Origin: Terriglobia bacterium
GTDB lineage: Bacteria; Acidobacteriota; Terriglobia; Bryobacterales; Bryobacteraceae
DNA length: 35,267 nt
Reading direction: 5' to 3'
NCBI GenBank assembly: GCA_021325175.1
Contig: JAJPHS010000147.1
Span: 1 to 35,267 of the forward strand
The position numbers and the translations under genes were made by a program. Numbering within the stretch: the stretch's first letter is position 1; each line of letters starts with the position of its first letter. The notes beneath the pieces were generated by a model, which had not been told where the DNA came from, searched no databases, and saw nothing but the letters and a program-made list of their open reading frames with translations. Below, one piece after another: positions 14,277-22,514 of the stretch.

Positions 14277-15386
14277 ATTTTCATGAAGGATGCGTTCAAT
14301 ATACTCGCTCGCGCGGCCGTCGCCATAAGGATTATGAAGCCGCGACATCCGCTCGAATTCGCAGCGGTCCTCAAGAAGCCGTGTGGTTTCCGAAACAATT
14401 TTCGACACGTTCGTGCCGACCAGTTTCACCGTTCCCGCCTCGACAGCCTCCGGCCGCTCGGTTTTTTCGCGAAGAACCAGGATCGGCTTGCCCAGCGACG
14501 GACCTTCCTCCTGGACCCCGCCCGAGTCCGTAAGGATCAGGTAGGCGCGGCGCATCAAATCGACAAAACGAACATAATCGAGCGGTTCGATCAGCGTGAT
14601 ATTCGGGTGCGCGCGCAGCCAGCGGTCCGCCGCGCCGCGGACGTTGGGATTGGGATGAATCGGATAGACGACGCGCACATCCTTCCGATCGGCGATTTGC
14701 GACAAAGCCTGACAAATGCGATCGAACCCCTCGCCGAAGCTTTCCCGCCGATGCGCGGTGACCAGAATAAGTTTTTTTCCATCGCACGGCCACTCGGTGG
14801 AGGACAGTTCGCCGCGATCCAGGCAATCGCGAATATAAAGAACGGCGTCGATGCCGGTGTTGCCGGTGACGTGGACGCCGGACGTGATTCCTTCCCGGGC
14901 AAGATTCGCCGCGGCGGTCGCCGTCGGAGCGAAATGCAATGCGGCGATTCGCGAGGCCAGCGCGCGATTGGCTTCTTCCGGGAAGGGTTGAGCCAGGTCG
15001 CCGGTGCGCAGGCCGGCTTCGACGTGCGCCACCGGAACGCGCGCGTAGAACGCCGCCAGCGCGCCGCAGAAAGTCGTCGTCGTATCGCCCTGCACAATGG
15101 CGAGATCGGGTTTGGAATCGTCAAAGACGCGCTCCAGCCCGGCGATGATTCGCGAAGTGGACTCGAACAGCGTCTGGCCTGGGGTCATCAGGTCGAGATC
15201 GTATTCCGGCGTGAGGCCGAAGGCGCTCAGAACTTGGTCCAGCATCGCACGATGCTGCGCGGTGACGCAGACTTTTACCCGATAACGATCGGGAAAGCGG
15301 CCGAGATAGCGAATCAAAGCCGCGAGCTTGATCGCTTCCGGTCGCGTGCCGAAGATAAAAAGAATTGTCCGCCGCAACCTTATCAT
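14265..15386 (-). CDS. wecB: UDP-N-acetylglucosamine 2-epimerase (non-hydrolysing)
   Basis: Cytoplasmic enzyme of 373 residues that interconverts UDP-GlcNAc and UDP-ManNAc, feeding polysaccharide, teichoic-like or enterobacterial-common-antigen-like polymers. Family motifs are FGTRPEAIK near the N-terminus, IVQGDTTTT, HVEAGLRTGD, VTAHRRESFG and TDSGGVQEEGP. The length is normal. ATG 15386 was chosen because family members begin a few residues before the FGTRPE motif. No dehydrogenase (wecC) or glycosyltransferase is adjacent, so it is an orphan copy here. A -10-like TATAGA lies at 15410-15405. The C-terminal codons form one arm of the terminator hairpin. Confidence 0.93.
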   Translation of the reverse strand: MIRLRRTILFIFGTRPEAIKLAALIRYLGRFPDRYRVKVCVTAQHRAMLDQVLSAFGLTPEYDLDLMTPGQTLFESTSRIIAGLERVFDDSKPDLAIVQGDTTTTFCGALAAFYARVPVAHVEAGLRTGDLAQPFPEEANRALASRIAALHFAPTATAAANLAREGITSGVHVTGNTGIDAVLYIRDCLDRGELSSTEWPCDGKKLILVTAHRRESFGEGFDRICQALSQIADRKDVRVVYPIHPNPNVRGAADRWLRAHPNITLIEPLDYVRFVDLMRRAYLILTDSGGVQEEGPSLGKPILVLREKTERPEAVEAGTVKLVGTNVSKIVSETTRLLEDRCEFERMSRLHNPYGDGRASEYIERILHENGAG

Positions 15387-15415
15387 GGTAGACCATCGCC
15401 CCTTTCTATAACCGT

Positions 15416-15421
15416 TAAACT
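15416..15421 (+). promoter_or_regulatory. -10 box of the second OmpR-type regulator
   Basis: TAAACT ends 8 nt before ATG 15430, with no Shine-Dalgarno between. A leaderless or nearly leaderless transcript is predicted. The start codon of the divergent wecB is 43 bp away. Confidence 0.45.
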
Positions 15422-15429
15422 GTAAGCGT

Positions 15430-16119
15430 ATGCGCATCCTCGTCGTTGAAGACGAAAAACGGATCGCCGACTTTTTATCGCGCGGCCTTGAAAGCGCCGG
15501 TTACGCTGTCGATGTGGCCGGCGATGGTCAACGCGCGGTCGATATGGTCCACGCCACCGAATACGATCTGATTATTCTGGACCTCGGCCTGCCCGATATC
15601 GACGGCCTCACGGTTCTGCAAAAAATCCGCAATCGCAAATCCAGCCCGCCGGTGCTGATCCTCAGCGCGCGCGATCAGGTGGACGATCGCGTCAAGGGTC
15701 TGGAAGGCGGCGCCGACGATTATCTGGTAAAACCGTTCGCTTTTGTCGAGCTTCTGGCGCGCGTCCGCGTGCTTTTGCGGCGCGGCCAGCCCACGCCGGA
15801 AAGACTGCAAGTGGGCGAGCTTTCGCTTGACTGCATCCGGCGCAAAGTCACCCGCGCCGGCGAAAATATCGAGCTTGCGCCGAAGGAGTTCAGCATCCTC
15901 GAATATTTAATGCGCAACCGCGGACGCCCGCTAAGCCGTACCATGATCGTAGAGCACGTCTGGGACATGGATTATGACGGGCTCACCAACATTGTCGACG
16001 TCTATATCCGCCATCTGCGCTCGAAAATCGACGATAAATGGCCGGTGAAAATGATCCAAACCGTGCGCGGCATCGGCTACATGCTCGATGAGCCGGAACG
16101 CGCCGAAAAAACCTCCTGA
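15430..16119 (+). CDS. OmpR-family response regulator (CusR/QseB-like)
   Basis: Protein of 229 residues. The receiver domain has Glu7-Asp8, phospho-acceptor Asp51 (IILDLGLPDIDG), Ser79 and Lys101 (DYLVKPFAF). A winged-helix domain with EFSILEYLMRNRGRPLSRTMIVEHVWD and QTVRGIGYMLDEP completes it. This signature is that of the heavy-metal/CusR-QseB branch. ATG 15430 gives a canonical MRILVVEDE. Its TGA stop overlaps the ATG of the kinase gene by one base (TGATG at 16117-16121), so the two are coupled. Confidence 0.93.
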   Translation: MRILVVEDEKRIADFLSRGLESAGYAVDVAGDGQRAVDMVHATEYDLIILDLGLPDIDGLTVLQKIRNRKSSPPVLILSARDQVDDRVKGLEGGADDYLVKPFAFVELLARVRVLLRRGQPTPERLQVGELSLDCIRRKVTRAGENIELAPKEFSILEYLMRNRGRPLSRTMIVEHVWDMDYDGLTNIVDVYIRHLRSKIDDKWPVKMIQTVRGIGYMLDEPERAEKTS

Positions 16120-17615
16120 TGGCCCGCTTCACCCGAGTCTTCGCTGTTCCCAAGCCGCGCGTCGATTTCCTGCGCGGGATGCGATTCCGGCTGATGGTGA
16201 GCTTTGTGATCTTTTTCACCATCCTGCTGGTGGTGATCGGCCTGGTTTTTCACAAGACATTGCAGCTTGAAACGGAGCGCGACGTCCGCGACGCGCTGGA
16301 TGAAGAGTGGTTTGAAGCCAAGGGATATTTGAAGATCGAAAAGCAGCGGCCGGTGTGGGTCGCCGATGAAACCGATCCCGAGGACAACTTCATCGTGAGC
16401 CGGTTGAAGCATATTTATCTGATCACCGACGCCAACGGCAACGCCCTTCAGTACGACGACACCTACGAATCAATCGGCCTCGATTCGCTCGACGATATCC
16501 GGCGCGTTCTGGCGCTGCCGGGCCCGGAAACGCGCATTCGCTGGTCGCGGGACGGGACGCCTTACCTGGTCAAGGCGGGAAAGATTCTCGACGAGGATAG
16601 CCGCCAGCCGTACTTCCTCGCCATCGGCCGCTCGCTTGCGCCGGCGCGCAAGACGGTGAGTGACTTCACTCGCAATTACTTTTACATCCTGCCCGCAATG
16701 ATCGCGCTCAGCGGCCTGCTCGGATGGGTGCTGGCCGGGCGCGCGATCCAGCCGGTGAACTCCGTCGCGCAAGCCGCGCAAACCATTACCGGATCGAACC
16801 TGTCGCTGCAAATTCCGCTGCGCGGCGCCGGCGACGAGCTCGACCGCCTCATCGAAAGCTTCAACAAAATGACGGCGCGGCTGAATCAATCCTTCGAGCA
16901 GATCCGCCGTTTCTCCACCGACGTTTCGCACGAGCTGCGCACTCCGCTCACCGCCATTCGCGGCCAGCTCGAAGTCGCGCTGTTCACCGCCGAAACGCCC
17001 GACCAGTATCGCGAAGCGATGCTTAACGCTTTGGAAGACGTCGAAAAGTTATCGAGCATCGTGCGCGCGCTGCTGCTTCTTTCTCAAGCCGAATCCGGAC
17101 AGCTCGTGCTGCAAAAATCTCCCCTCGATCTTGCTGTTCTGGCGCGCGACGTCGTCGATCAGTTTCAAATCCCGGCCGAAGAGAAAGACGTCCTGCTCAC
17201 CGCCGATCTCGATGGGCCCGCGGTGATTTCCGCCGACCACACCCAGATCGAGCGCCTGCTTTCGAATCTTCTTTCAAACGCAATCAAGTACACTCCGCGC
17301 GGCGGATCGGTGCGCGTCCGCATCGGTCCCGGCGATGGGCCGGGCTGGGCGCAAATCGTCGTCGAGGACACGGGCGTCGGAATACCGGCCGAGAATCTGC
17401 CGCACATTTTTGACCGCTTTTACCGGGTTCGCAACGCGCAGACGGAATCGGTCACCGGCCTCGGGTTGGGCCTGAGCTTCGTTGCCTGGATCGTCGAGGT
17501 CCACGGCGGCCGCATCGATGTCGCCAGCACCGAGGGCGAAGGCACGCGCTTCACCGTTTTGCTTCCCGCCGAGCCGTCCCCGGTCGCCGCGCCGGAAACC
17601 CAGGCTGTCGCATAG
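16119..17615 (+). CDS. Sensor histidine kinase (CusS/QseC-like)
   Basis: Membrane kinase of 498 residues. A cytoplasmic lead-in of about 22 residues precedes helix 1 (about 23-45). A periplasmic sensor of about 140 residues follows, with a PAS-like core (HIYLITDANGNALQYDD). Then come helix 2 (about 188-206), HAMP, HisKA with His271 (DVSHELRTPLTAIRGQ) and HATPase (LLSNLLSNAIKYTP, DTGVGIPAENLPHIFDRFYR, GLGLGLSFVAWIVEVHGG). It pairs with the regulator just upstream. The domain order is that of metal- or envelope-sensing kinases, but no metal-binding histidine or methionine cluster is evident in the sensor. The last 15 residues (Pro/Ala-rich) are variable. Confidence 0.93.
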   Translation: MARFTRVFAVPKPRVDFLRGMRFRLMVSFVIFFTILLVVIGLVFHKTLQLETERDVRDALDEEWFEAKGYLKIEKQRPVWVADETDPEDNFIVSRLKHIYLITDANGNALQYDDTYESIGLDSLDDIRRVLALPGPETRIRWSRDGTPYLVKAGKILDEDSRQPYFLAIGRSLAPARKTVSDFTRNYFYILPAMIALSGLLGWVLAGRAIQPVNSVAQAAQTITGSNLSLQIPLRGAGDELDRLIESFNKMTARLNQSFEQIRRFSTDVSHELRTPLTAIRGQLEVALFTAETPDQYREAMLNALEDVEKLSSIVRALLLLSQAESGQLVLQKSPLDLAVLARDVVDQFQIPAEEKDVLLTADLDGPAVISADHTQIERLLSNLLSNAIKYTPRGGSVRVRIGPGDGPGWAQIVVEDTGVGIPAENLPHIFDRFYRVRNAQTESVTGLGLGLSFVAWIVEVHGGRIDVASTEGEGTRFTVLLPAEPSPVAAPETQAVA

Positions 17616-17629
17616 CATCCATCTCATCC

Positions 17630-17651
17630 GCCTTTAAAGAGCGCTAAAGGC
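17630..17651. terminator. Hairpin between convergent kinase and J-domain genes
   Basis: GCCTTTA (17630-17636) pairs with TAAAGGC (17645-17651) around an 8-nt loop, 14 bp after the kinase stop. There is no T-tract, so it is a weak or factor-dependent terminator at best. The remaining 17652-17722 holds only a short tandem repeat of GTGGAAC, of no clear meaning. Confidence 0.35.
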
Positions 17652-17722
17652 AGCCCTCATCCGCGTCAGGAATGCCGCTGCGCGGATCGCCGGGCGAGAT
17701 TCCAGGAAGTGGAACAGTGGAA

Positions 17723-18250
17723 CTACGGCGTTTCAATCCACTTCGCCGCGCCGGCGTTTAGCGCTTCCGTGAACTGCACTCCTTTGATCGTGATGGTGTG
17801 GCGAGCGCTGTCGTTCCGCGTCAGATAACCGCACTCCTTCAGATACCACAGGCTGAACTCCAGCTCCCGCCGCGGCACGTTCAGCAGCAGTTCCAGATCG
17901 CGAAGACCCAGGCTCGGCTGATCGGGACTGGCAAAACGGCGGCGATACAGCAGGCGCAGAATTTCTTCGCGGCGCTGCATCTCATTGGCCAGCGGCGGCG
18001 ACTGCGGAGGCTCCGCCACGCCGATCGCTTCGCGTTTCCGCACCTGCCTGTACTCGCGATCGTAGGCTTCGCGCCGCTTCGCATCGCTCAAGACTTCATA
18101 GGCAAGCGACACCTTTTTGAAAATTTCAGCATCTCCCGTTTCGAGATTATCGGGATGAAACCGGCGCGCCTGAAGGCGATAAATGCGGTGGATCGTTTCC
18201 GCGTCGGCGTTGGGGCTGACTTGCAGGATCTCGTAATGATCGACGAACAT
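17723..18250 (-). CDS. J-domain (DnaJ-like) protein
   Basis: Protein of 175 residues. An N-terminal J domain (about 4-68) has the HPD motif at 32-34, so it should stimulate a DnaK ATPase. The glycine/phenylalanine and zinc-finger regions of true DnaJ are absent. The C-terminal part (about 95-175, ending with HTITIKGVQFTEALNAG) looks like a small winged-helix domain. It is last in the operon 21517 to 17723, 47 nt after the U32 gene. ATG 18250 gives the family-like start MFVDHYEILQVSP; the longer frame overlaps the U32 gene end and has no J-domain character. The client is unknown. Confidence 0.8.
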   Translation of the reverse strand: MFVDHYEILQVSPNADAETIHRIYRLQARRFHPDNLETGDAEIFKKVSLAYEVLSDAKRREAYDREYRQVRKREAIGVAEPPQSPPLANEMQRREEILRLLYRRRFASPDQPSLGLRDLELLLNVPRRELEFSLWYLKECGYLTRNDSARHTITIKGVQFTEALNAGAAKWIETP

Positions 18251-18297
18251 CGCGCTGCTGGGATGATCGGCAGATCCAGGCGCAACTTGAGACCGGT

Positions 18298-20781
18298 CTA
18301 TGGAAGCACCGGCAGCGAGCAATAGCCATGCGGAACGAACAGGCTCCCCTGCGTGGCGCCCTGCGGCGCGGCCTTGGCCAGCTCCGCCGCGATTTTCCGC
18401 AAATCGGGTTCGCCGCCAAGCGCCTGCTCAAGCGTTTGCACGACGCGCCGCGCCTGTTCGCCCGATTCATGCGCGAATTCGATGCGAAAATCGCGAATTC
18501 CCGCGCTCAGCCAGTCGCGAAGATGCGCCGTCGCCTCCTGGGCCTCGGCTCCGAATACGGTATTGCGGCAACCCACGTCGGCCATCACCGGATGAGCGCG
18601 GCCGGTTTGATCTTTCAACTCCACGCGATGTCTTTCGCAGGGCCGCCCGCAGTCGCGATAGCTCGTCCCAGTCGAAAGGAACCGGCAAAAAACGCAATGC
18701 TCGGTATGGAACACCGGCAGATGCTGGTACATGATCGCTTCGATCCGATCCGGACCGGCGCGGCGCGCAAGCTCGGTAATCTGCGCGGCGTTCAAATCGT
18801 GCCCCGGCGTTAGGCGCGTCAGCCCCAGGTTCAGGTACATCTCCGCAGCGAGCGAATTGGCCGCGTTCAGGCTGAAATCGCCGATCAATTCCACGCCGGC
18901 AAGCGCCTGGATCATCGCGGGCGATCGAATCAGGATGGCGCACTCCAGGCTTCGCAGGAAGTTCAGGATGCGCTGCTCTCCCGGCTTCAGAACGCGCGGG
19001 CTGGCGGCGCGCGCGGCGAGTCCGGCGGATTTCACGCGCTCCACCGAGGGCCGCAGCCCGTAAAGATCGAGATAATCCAGCGTCACGCTCGCCGGGCGAA
19101 GCTCGATGGCCGAGTCGAGTTGTTCCGGCGTGCGGACCAGCACATGAATCCGCGGCGCACCGGGCGGCGGCGCGGGATGGCCGCCAATTCGCGGAAATTC
19201 GAAAGGCCGGACGCCGGCCGGGGCAACCCCGGTTTGTAATTTTTCGAGAGCCTCCACGGCTTGGCGCCGCATCTGGTTCAAAGCCGATACGGAAACAAAG
19301 AGGGCTTCATTTGTTTTGTACTCGACGGCCGACAACTGATACGGCGTCTGGCCCAGGCGCCCGAACTGCTCGCACAGCATCTCGGCCGTAAGCGCGCGAT
19401 TCCGCGCCCTTCCGAGCGGCGCCGGGGATTTCACGACGACGCTGATCTCCGGCCGTTTTTCGAGCGACCATTCCGCCTCTAGCAAGTCGCCTTCCCGCCC
19501 GGTGACCGCGACGCGAACAGGCTGCCGGGCCACCGGCGTCGGAGGATCAAGGAACCGTTTCGCGGCGCGCTCCGAATCCGGATCGTGCGTCCGCCACACG
19601 CGATCGCCCACGCGAACGCGATCGAAGCGAATCGCGTCCTTTGCAAAGCGCAGCGCGACGCGCTTGCCGCTTGCCGCCGCTTCATAAACGCGACCGCCCT
19701 CTTCCGGCTCTTCCGGACTCCGCCAATCCGCCGCGTCAAACACGATCCCATCGCCAGCCTTCAGCGGCGCGATGCGCTGCGCCTCGGCCGTTTCCACCCA
19801 AACTGCGCCCGCTTCGATCCTTGCGACCCGGCCCATCAGCACGCCGCGATGCCGCGGAGCGCGGCCCTCCACCACAGCCTGATGATTGGTCCCGGTCATG
19901 AAGAACGGACCGAAGCCGCGCGAATAAACCTGCTCGAGTTGCAGTCTTTCCCCCGGCGCGACGCCCGCGAACCCTCCGTTCCATGCCTGATCCACGGCGT
20001 TGCGATAAGCCTGCGTCGTCAACGCCACGTACTTTGCGTCCTTATACCGGCCTTCGATTTTGAGCGCAGCCACGCCGCTGTCGATAATCCGCGGGATCTG
20101 TTCCAGCGCGTAGAGATCGCCGGGCGAAAGCAGATAGCGCGCGTCGGCCAGCGGCTGCCTGCGCCCGTCGACGATCATTTCGTAAGGAAGTCTGCACGCC
20201 TGCGCGCACTGCCCGCGATTGGCGCTGCGGCCGCCCCAGGCTTCCGAGGAAAAACACTGTCCGGAATACGCGACGCAGAGCGCGCCGTGAACAAAAATCT
20301 CCAGATCGCAGCCGGTCTCCTCCGCGATGGAGCGCACTTCCTCAAGCGACAGCTCCCGCGCCAGCGTCACGCGCCGCAATCCGAAGCTCTGCGCGAACCG
20401 CACGCCATCGGCATTGGTGATGCTCATCTGCGTGCTGGCGTGCAGTTCCATTTGAGGGGCGATCTGGCGAGCCATTCGCACCGCGGCGTAATCCTGCACG
20501 ATCATCGCGTCAACTCCGGCCTCGGCGATCGCCGCGATGGTTCGCGCCGCCTCTTCAAGCTCGTGCTCGAAAATCAGTGTGTTGAAGGTCAGGTATCCGC
20601 GAACCCCGCGCCGGTGCAAAGCGCGCATCACGTCCGGCAGCTCGCGCAACGTAAAACCGACCTTTGCGCGCGCCGAAAAGTGTTTCAGCCCGAAATAGAC
20701 GGCATCCGCGCCGGCCTCGATCGCGGCGCTCAACTGCGGCCAGTAGCCGGCCGGGCTCATGATTTCAGGCTTGCGTCGCAC
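18298..20781 (-). CDS. Peptidase U32 family protein with DUF3656-like C-terminus (RlhA-like)
   Basis: Protein of 827 residues. The N-terminal U32 TIM-barrel contains SPAGYWPQLSAAIEAGADAVYFG (9-31) and the conserved cysteine set Cys169, Cys176, Cys192 and Cys196 in the GQCFSS...GGRSANRGQCAQACRLPY region. A second cysteine cluster (Cys696, Cys699, Cys711, Cys715, Cys738) lies near the C-terminus. The long two-part layout is that of the RlhA/YdcP branch. E. coli RlhA hydroxylates C2501 of 23S rRNA, while shorter U32 proteins hydroxylate tRNA or ubiquinone precursors. An RNA or quinone hydroxylation role is therefore more likely than proteolysis, and Fe-S binding by the cysteines is probable. GTG 20781 lies 8 nt after the ybaK stop; ATG 20760 is an alternative. 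The 106-residue upstream extension is a shadow of ybaK. Confidence 0.85.
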   Translation of the reverse strand: MRRKPEIMSPAGYWPQLSAAIEAGADAVYFGLKHFSARAKVGFTLRELPDVMRALHRRGVRGYLTFNTLIFEHELEEAARTIAAIAEAGVDAMIVQDYAAVRMARQIAPQMELHASTQMSITNADGVRFAQSFGLRRVTLARELSLEEVRSIAEETGCDLEIFVHGALCVAYSGQCFSSEAWGGRSANRGQCAQACRLPYEMIVDGRRQPLADARYLLSPGDLYALEQIPRIIDSGVAALKIEGRYKDAKYVALTTQAYRNAVDQAWNGGFAGVAPGERLQLEQVYSRGFGPFFMTGTNHQAVVEGRAPRHRGVLMGRVARIEAGAVWVETAEAQRIAPLKAGDGIVFDAADWRSPEEPEEGGRVYEAAASGKRVALRFAKDAIRFDRVRVGDRVWRTHDPDSERAAKRFLDPPTPVARQPVRVAVTGREGDLLEAEWSLEKRPEISVVVKSPAPLGRARNRALTAEMLCEQFGRLGQTPYQLSAVEYKTNEALFVSVSALNQMRRQAVEALEKLQTGVAPAGVRPFEFPRIGGHPAPPPGAPRIHVLVRTPEQLDSAIELRPASVTLDYLDLYGLRPSVERVKSAGLAARAASPRVLKPGEQRILNFLRSLECAILIRSPAMIQALAGVELIGDFSLNAANSLAAEMYLNLGLTRLTPGHDLNAAQITELARRAGPDRIEAIMYQHLPVFHTEHCVFCRFLSTGTSYRDCGRPCERHRVELKDQTGRAHPVMADVGCRNTVFGAEAQEATAHLRDWLSAGIRDFRIEFAHESGEQARRVVQTLEQALGGEPDLRKIAAELAKAAPQGATQGSLFVPHGYCSLPVLP

Positions 20782-20789
20782 GCTAACTT

Positions 20790-21269
20790 TCAGCGTAACT
20801 TCTCGCGCGCGATCGCGCCGGGCGTGGCGTGGACCGCGCGAATATAATCGGCCGGAGCGAGAAGAATCTGCGTGCCCCGCGCGCCGGCGGAAATGGAAAT
20901 GACATCGAACAGTTCGGCCGTCTCGTCGATGTAAACCGGGTATTCGCGACGGGCCGCCAGCGCCGTCACGCCCCCGCGGATGTATCCGGTAAGCGGCTGC
21001 ACGTCCTTGAGCGGGACCATCTCGACGCGCCGGTCGCCGGTCAGCTTCGCCAGCGCCTTCTCGTCGACCTCGGCGTCTCCGGGAACCACGGCGAAGCACA
21101 CCCCGTGGCGATCCCCGCGCAGCACCAGCGTCTTAAAAACCTGCTCGGCCGGCAGCCCGATCTTCGCCGCCACCGATTCGGCCGCCAGATCGTCCGGATC
21201 GACGGCGTACTCGCGCAATTGGTAAGCGATGCCCAGCGCATCCAGCGCGCGGGCCGCGTTGGTCTTCAT
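20790..21269 (-). CDS. ybaK: Cys-tRNA(Pro)/Cys-tRNA(Cys) deacylase YbaK
   Basis: YbaK/EbsC-type editing enzyme of 159 residues. It hydrolyses mischarged Cys-tRNA(Pro) in trans. Signatures are a LGIAYQLREY start region, QVFKTLVLRGD, the conserved PLTGYIRGGVTALA loop and the C-terminal SAGARGTQILLAPADYI. The lysine of VFKTLV is the conserved catalytic-site residue of this family. The length is typical. ATG 21269 overlaps the stop of the upstream 83-residue gene (ATGA at 21266-21269), and the U32 gene follows after 8 nt. The cluster thus links tRNA proofreading with a probable RNA hydroxylase. Confidence 0.93.
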   Translation of the reverse strand: MKTNAARALDALGIAYQLREYAVDPDDLAAESVAAKIGLPAEQVFKTLVLRGDRHGVCFAVVPGDAEVDEKALAKLTGDRRVEMVPLKDVQPLTGYIRGGVTALAARREYPVYIDETAELFDVISISAGARGTQILLAPADYIRAVHATPGAIAREKLR

Positions 21270-21517
21270 TGCGGAGCTTTTTTCTTGAGCGCCGCGTCGT
21301 TTTCTCGAATAAAGGCGCGAATTTCCTCTGCCATGCCCAGCAGTTTCTCCCACTGCTCGCGATACAGGGTCACGGGAAACCGGCCCAGGCCATAAACCGA
21401 CAGCGCCCCTTTTTCGCTGACTCTCAATGACGTCTGTCCTCGCGACGGTTTCTTCAATTTCTCGTTTTCCGCTCGCAGGCGTTCGATTTCTGCTTGCAAT
21501 TCCGCTTCAGAAGGCAT
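21266..21517 (-). CDS. Conserved 83-residue protein with N-terminal coiled coil
   Basis: Small cytoplasmic protein. A heptad-rich N-terminus (ELQAEIERLRAENEKLKK, residues 5-22) is followed by a compact domain with VSEKGALSVYGLGRFPVTLYREQWEKLL and a basic tail. The second half matches a small uncharacterised family that I have seen described in cyanobacteria and acidobacteria; no function is known to me. First gene of the minus-strand operon, coupled to ybaK through ATGA. ATG 21517 is preceded by a TATTCC -10-like hexamer 9 nt upstream and no Shine-Dalgarno. Confidence 0.75.
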   Translation of the reverse strand: MPSEAELQAEIERLRAENEKLKKPSRGQTSLRVSEKGALSVYGLGRFPVTLYREQWEKLLGMAEEIRAFIRENDAALKKKAPQ

Positions 21518-21562
21518 ACGGTTTCAGGAATAGCATAAAAAACGGAAATCAGGAGCCGGAAG

Positions 21563-22507
21563 ATGAGACTCTTAATGGTTGCCATACTGCCATTCCTCGC
21601 CGCCGCCCAATCCCAGCCGCCGGTGTGGACCTGGGATTATCCACGGATCCAGGCCACGGTCAATAAAGTTCGCGCCGGCCGCGATTTAACGCCGAAACCC
21701 TGGCCCAACGGGGCGCGTGTCGCCGTTGCATTTTCCTTTGATATGGACGCCGAAAGCGGAATGCTGCGCTCCGGCTACGATTCCCCGCAGCCGCTTTCCC
21801 GCGGCGAATACGGGCCGCGCGTCGCCGTGCCGCGAATCCTCAAAATTCTCGATGCCAACAATATCCCGGCAACATTTTTCATTCCCACCGTTTCCGCGCA
21901 GCTTCATCCGGAAACCATCGACGCCATTCTCAAGGCGCGCCAGCATCATGAAATCGGCGTCCATGGATGGGTTCACGAGCGCATCGCCGACCTGAAACCT
22001 GAAGAGGAGCGAACTCTCACCCGCCGCGCCTATGATTTTTGGGTGCAGCGCTTGGGCCACAAGCCTGCCGGCCTCCGCACGCCAAGCTGGGATTTCACGC
22101 CGGAGACGCTGTCCATCATCCGCGACCTCGGCTTGAAATACGATTCGAGCCTCATGGGCGACGATCGTCCGTATCAAATCATCGCCGAGGGTCAGCCCAT
22201 CAACCTGGTGGAACTACCGGTCGAATGGATTCTCGACGACTACAGCTACTACAGCTATGACCGTCCCAGCTCGGCGTATCATCGCATGGGCGATAACGAA
22301 GTATTCGAGATCTACAAAGCCGAATTCGACGGCGCCTATCAGGAACACACGATGTTCCTGTTGACCATGCATCCCTTCGTCAGCGGCCACCGCTCGCGCA
22401 TCGCGCAGTTCGAAAAACTGGTCGCCTATATTAAAAGCAAACCCGGCGTCTGGTTCGCCACGTGCGAGCAGATTGCCGATGTCTCGGCGGCCCAGCTCAA
22501 GCGCTAA
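21563..22507 (+). CDS. Exported polysaccharide/peptidoglycan deacetylase (NodB/PgdA type)
   Basis: Protein of 314 residues. A signal peptide (MRLLMVAILPFLAAAQS) is followed by a NodB-fold deacetylase of the PgdA/PuuE subgroup. Metal and catalytic residues are Asp60/Asp62 in FSFDMDAES and His134/His138 in GVHGWVHE. The RTPSW motif and the late LLTMHPF complete the site. The closest described layout is the H. pylori PgdA-like peptidoglycan deacetylase, but allantoinase-type relatives act on small amides. Periplasmic action on glycan is inferred from the signal peptide. ATG 21563 has AGGAG about 7 nt upstream. It diverges from the 83-residue gene. Confidence 0.85.
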   Translation: MRLLMVAILPFLAAAQSQPPVWTWDYPRIQATVNKVRAGRDLTPKPWPNGARVAVAFSFDMDAESGMLRSGYDSPQPLSRGEYGPRVAVPRILKILDANNIPATFFIPTVSAQLHPETIDAILKARQHHEIGVHGWVHERIADLKPEEERTLTRRAYDFWVQRLGHKPAGLRTPSWDFTPETLSIIRDLGLKYDSSLMGDDRPYQIIAEGQPINLVELPVEWILDDYSYYSYDRPSSAYHRMGDNEVFEIYKAEFDGAYQEHTMFLLTMHPFVSGHRSRIAQFEKLVAYIKSKPGVWFATCEQIADVSAAQLKR

Positions 22508-22514
22508 AATCCGC

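Noticed and set aside
17709..17722. Tandem GTGGAAC repeat after the J-domain gene
   Set aside because: Two copies of 7 bp only, with no flanking symmetry; probably chance.
20782..21099. 106-residue N-terminal extension of the U32 protein
   Set aside because: It overlaps ybaK in another frame, is Arg-rich and lacks family similarity. The GTG at 20781 fits the family start.
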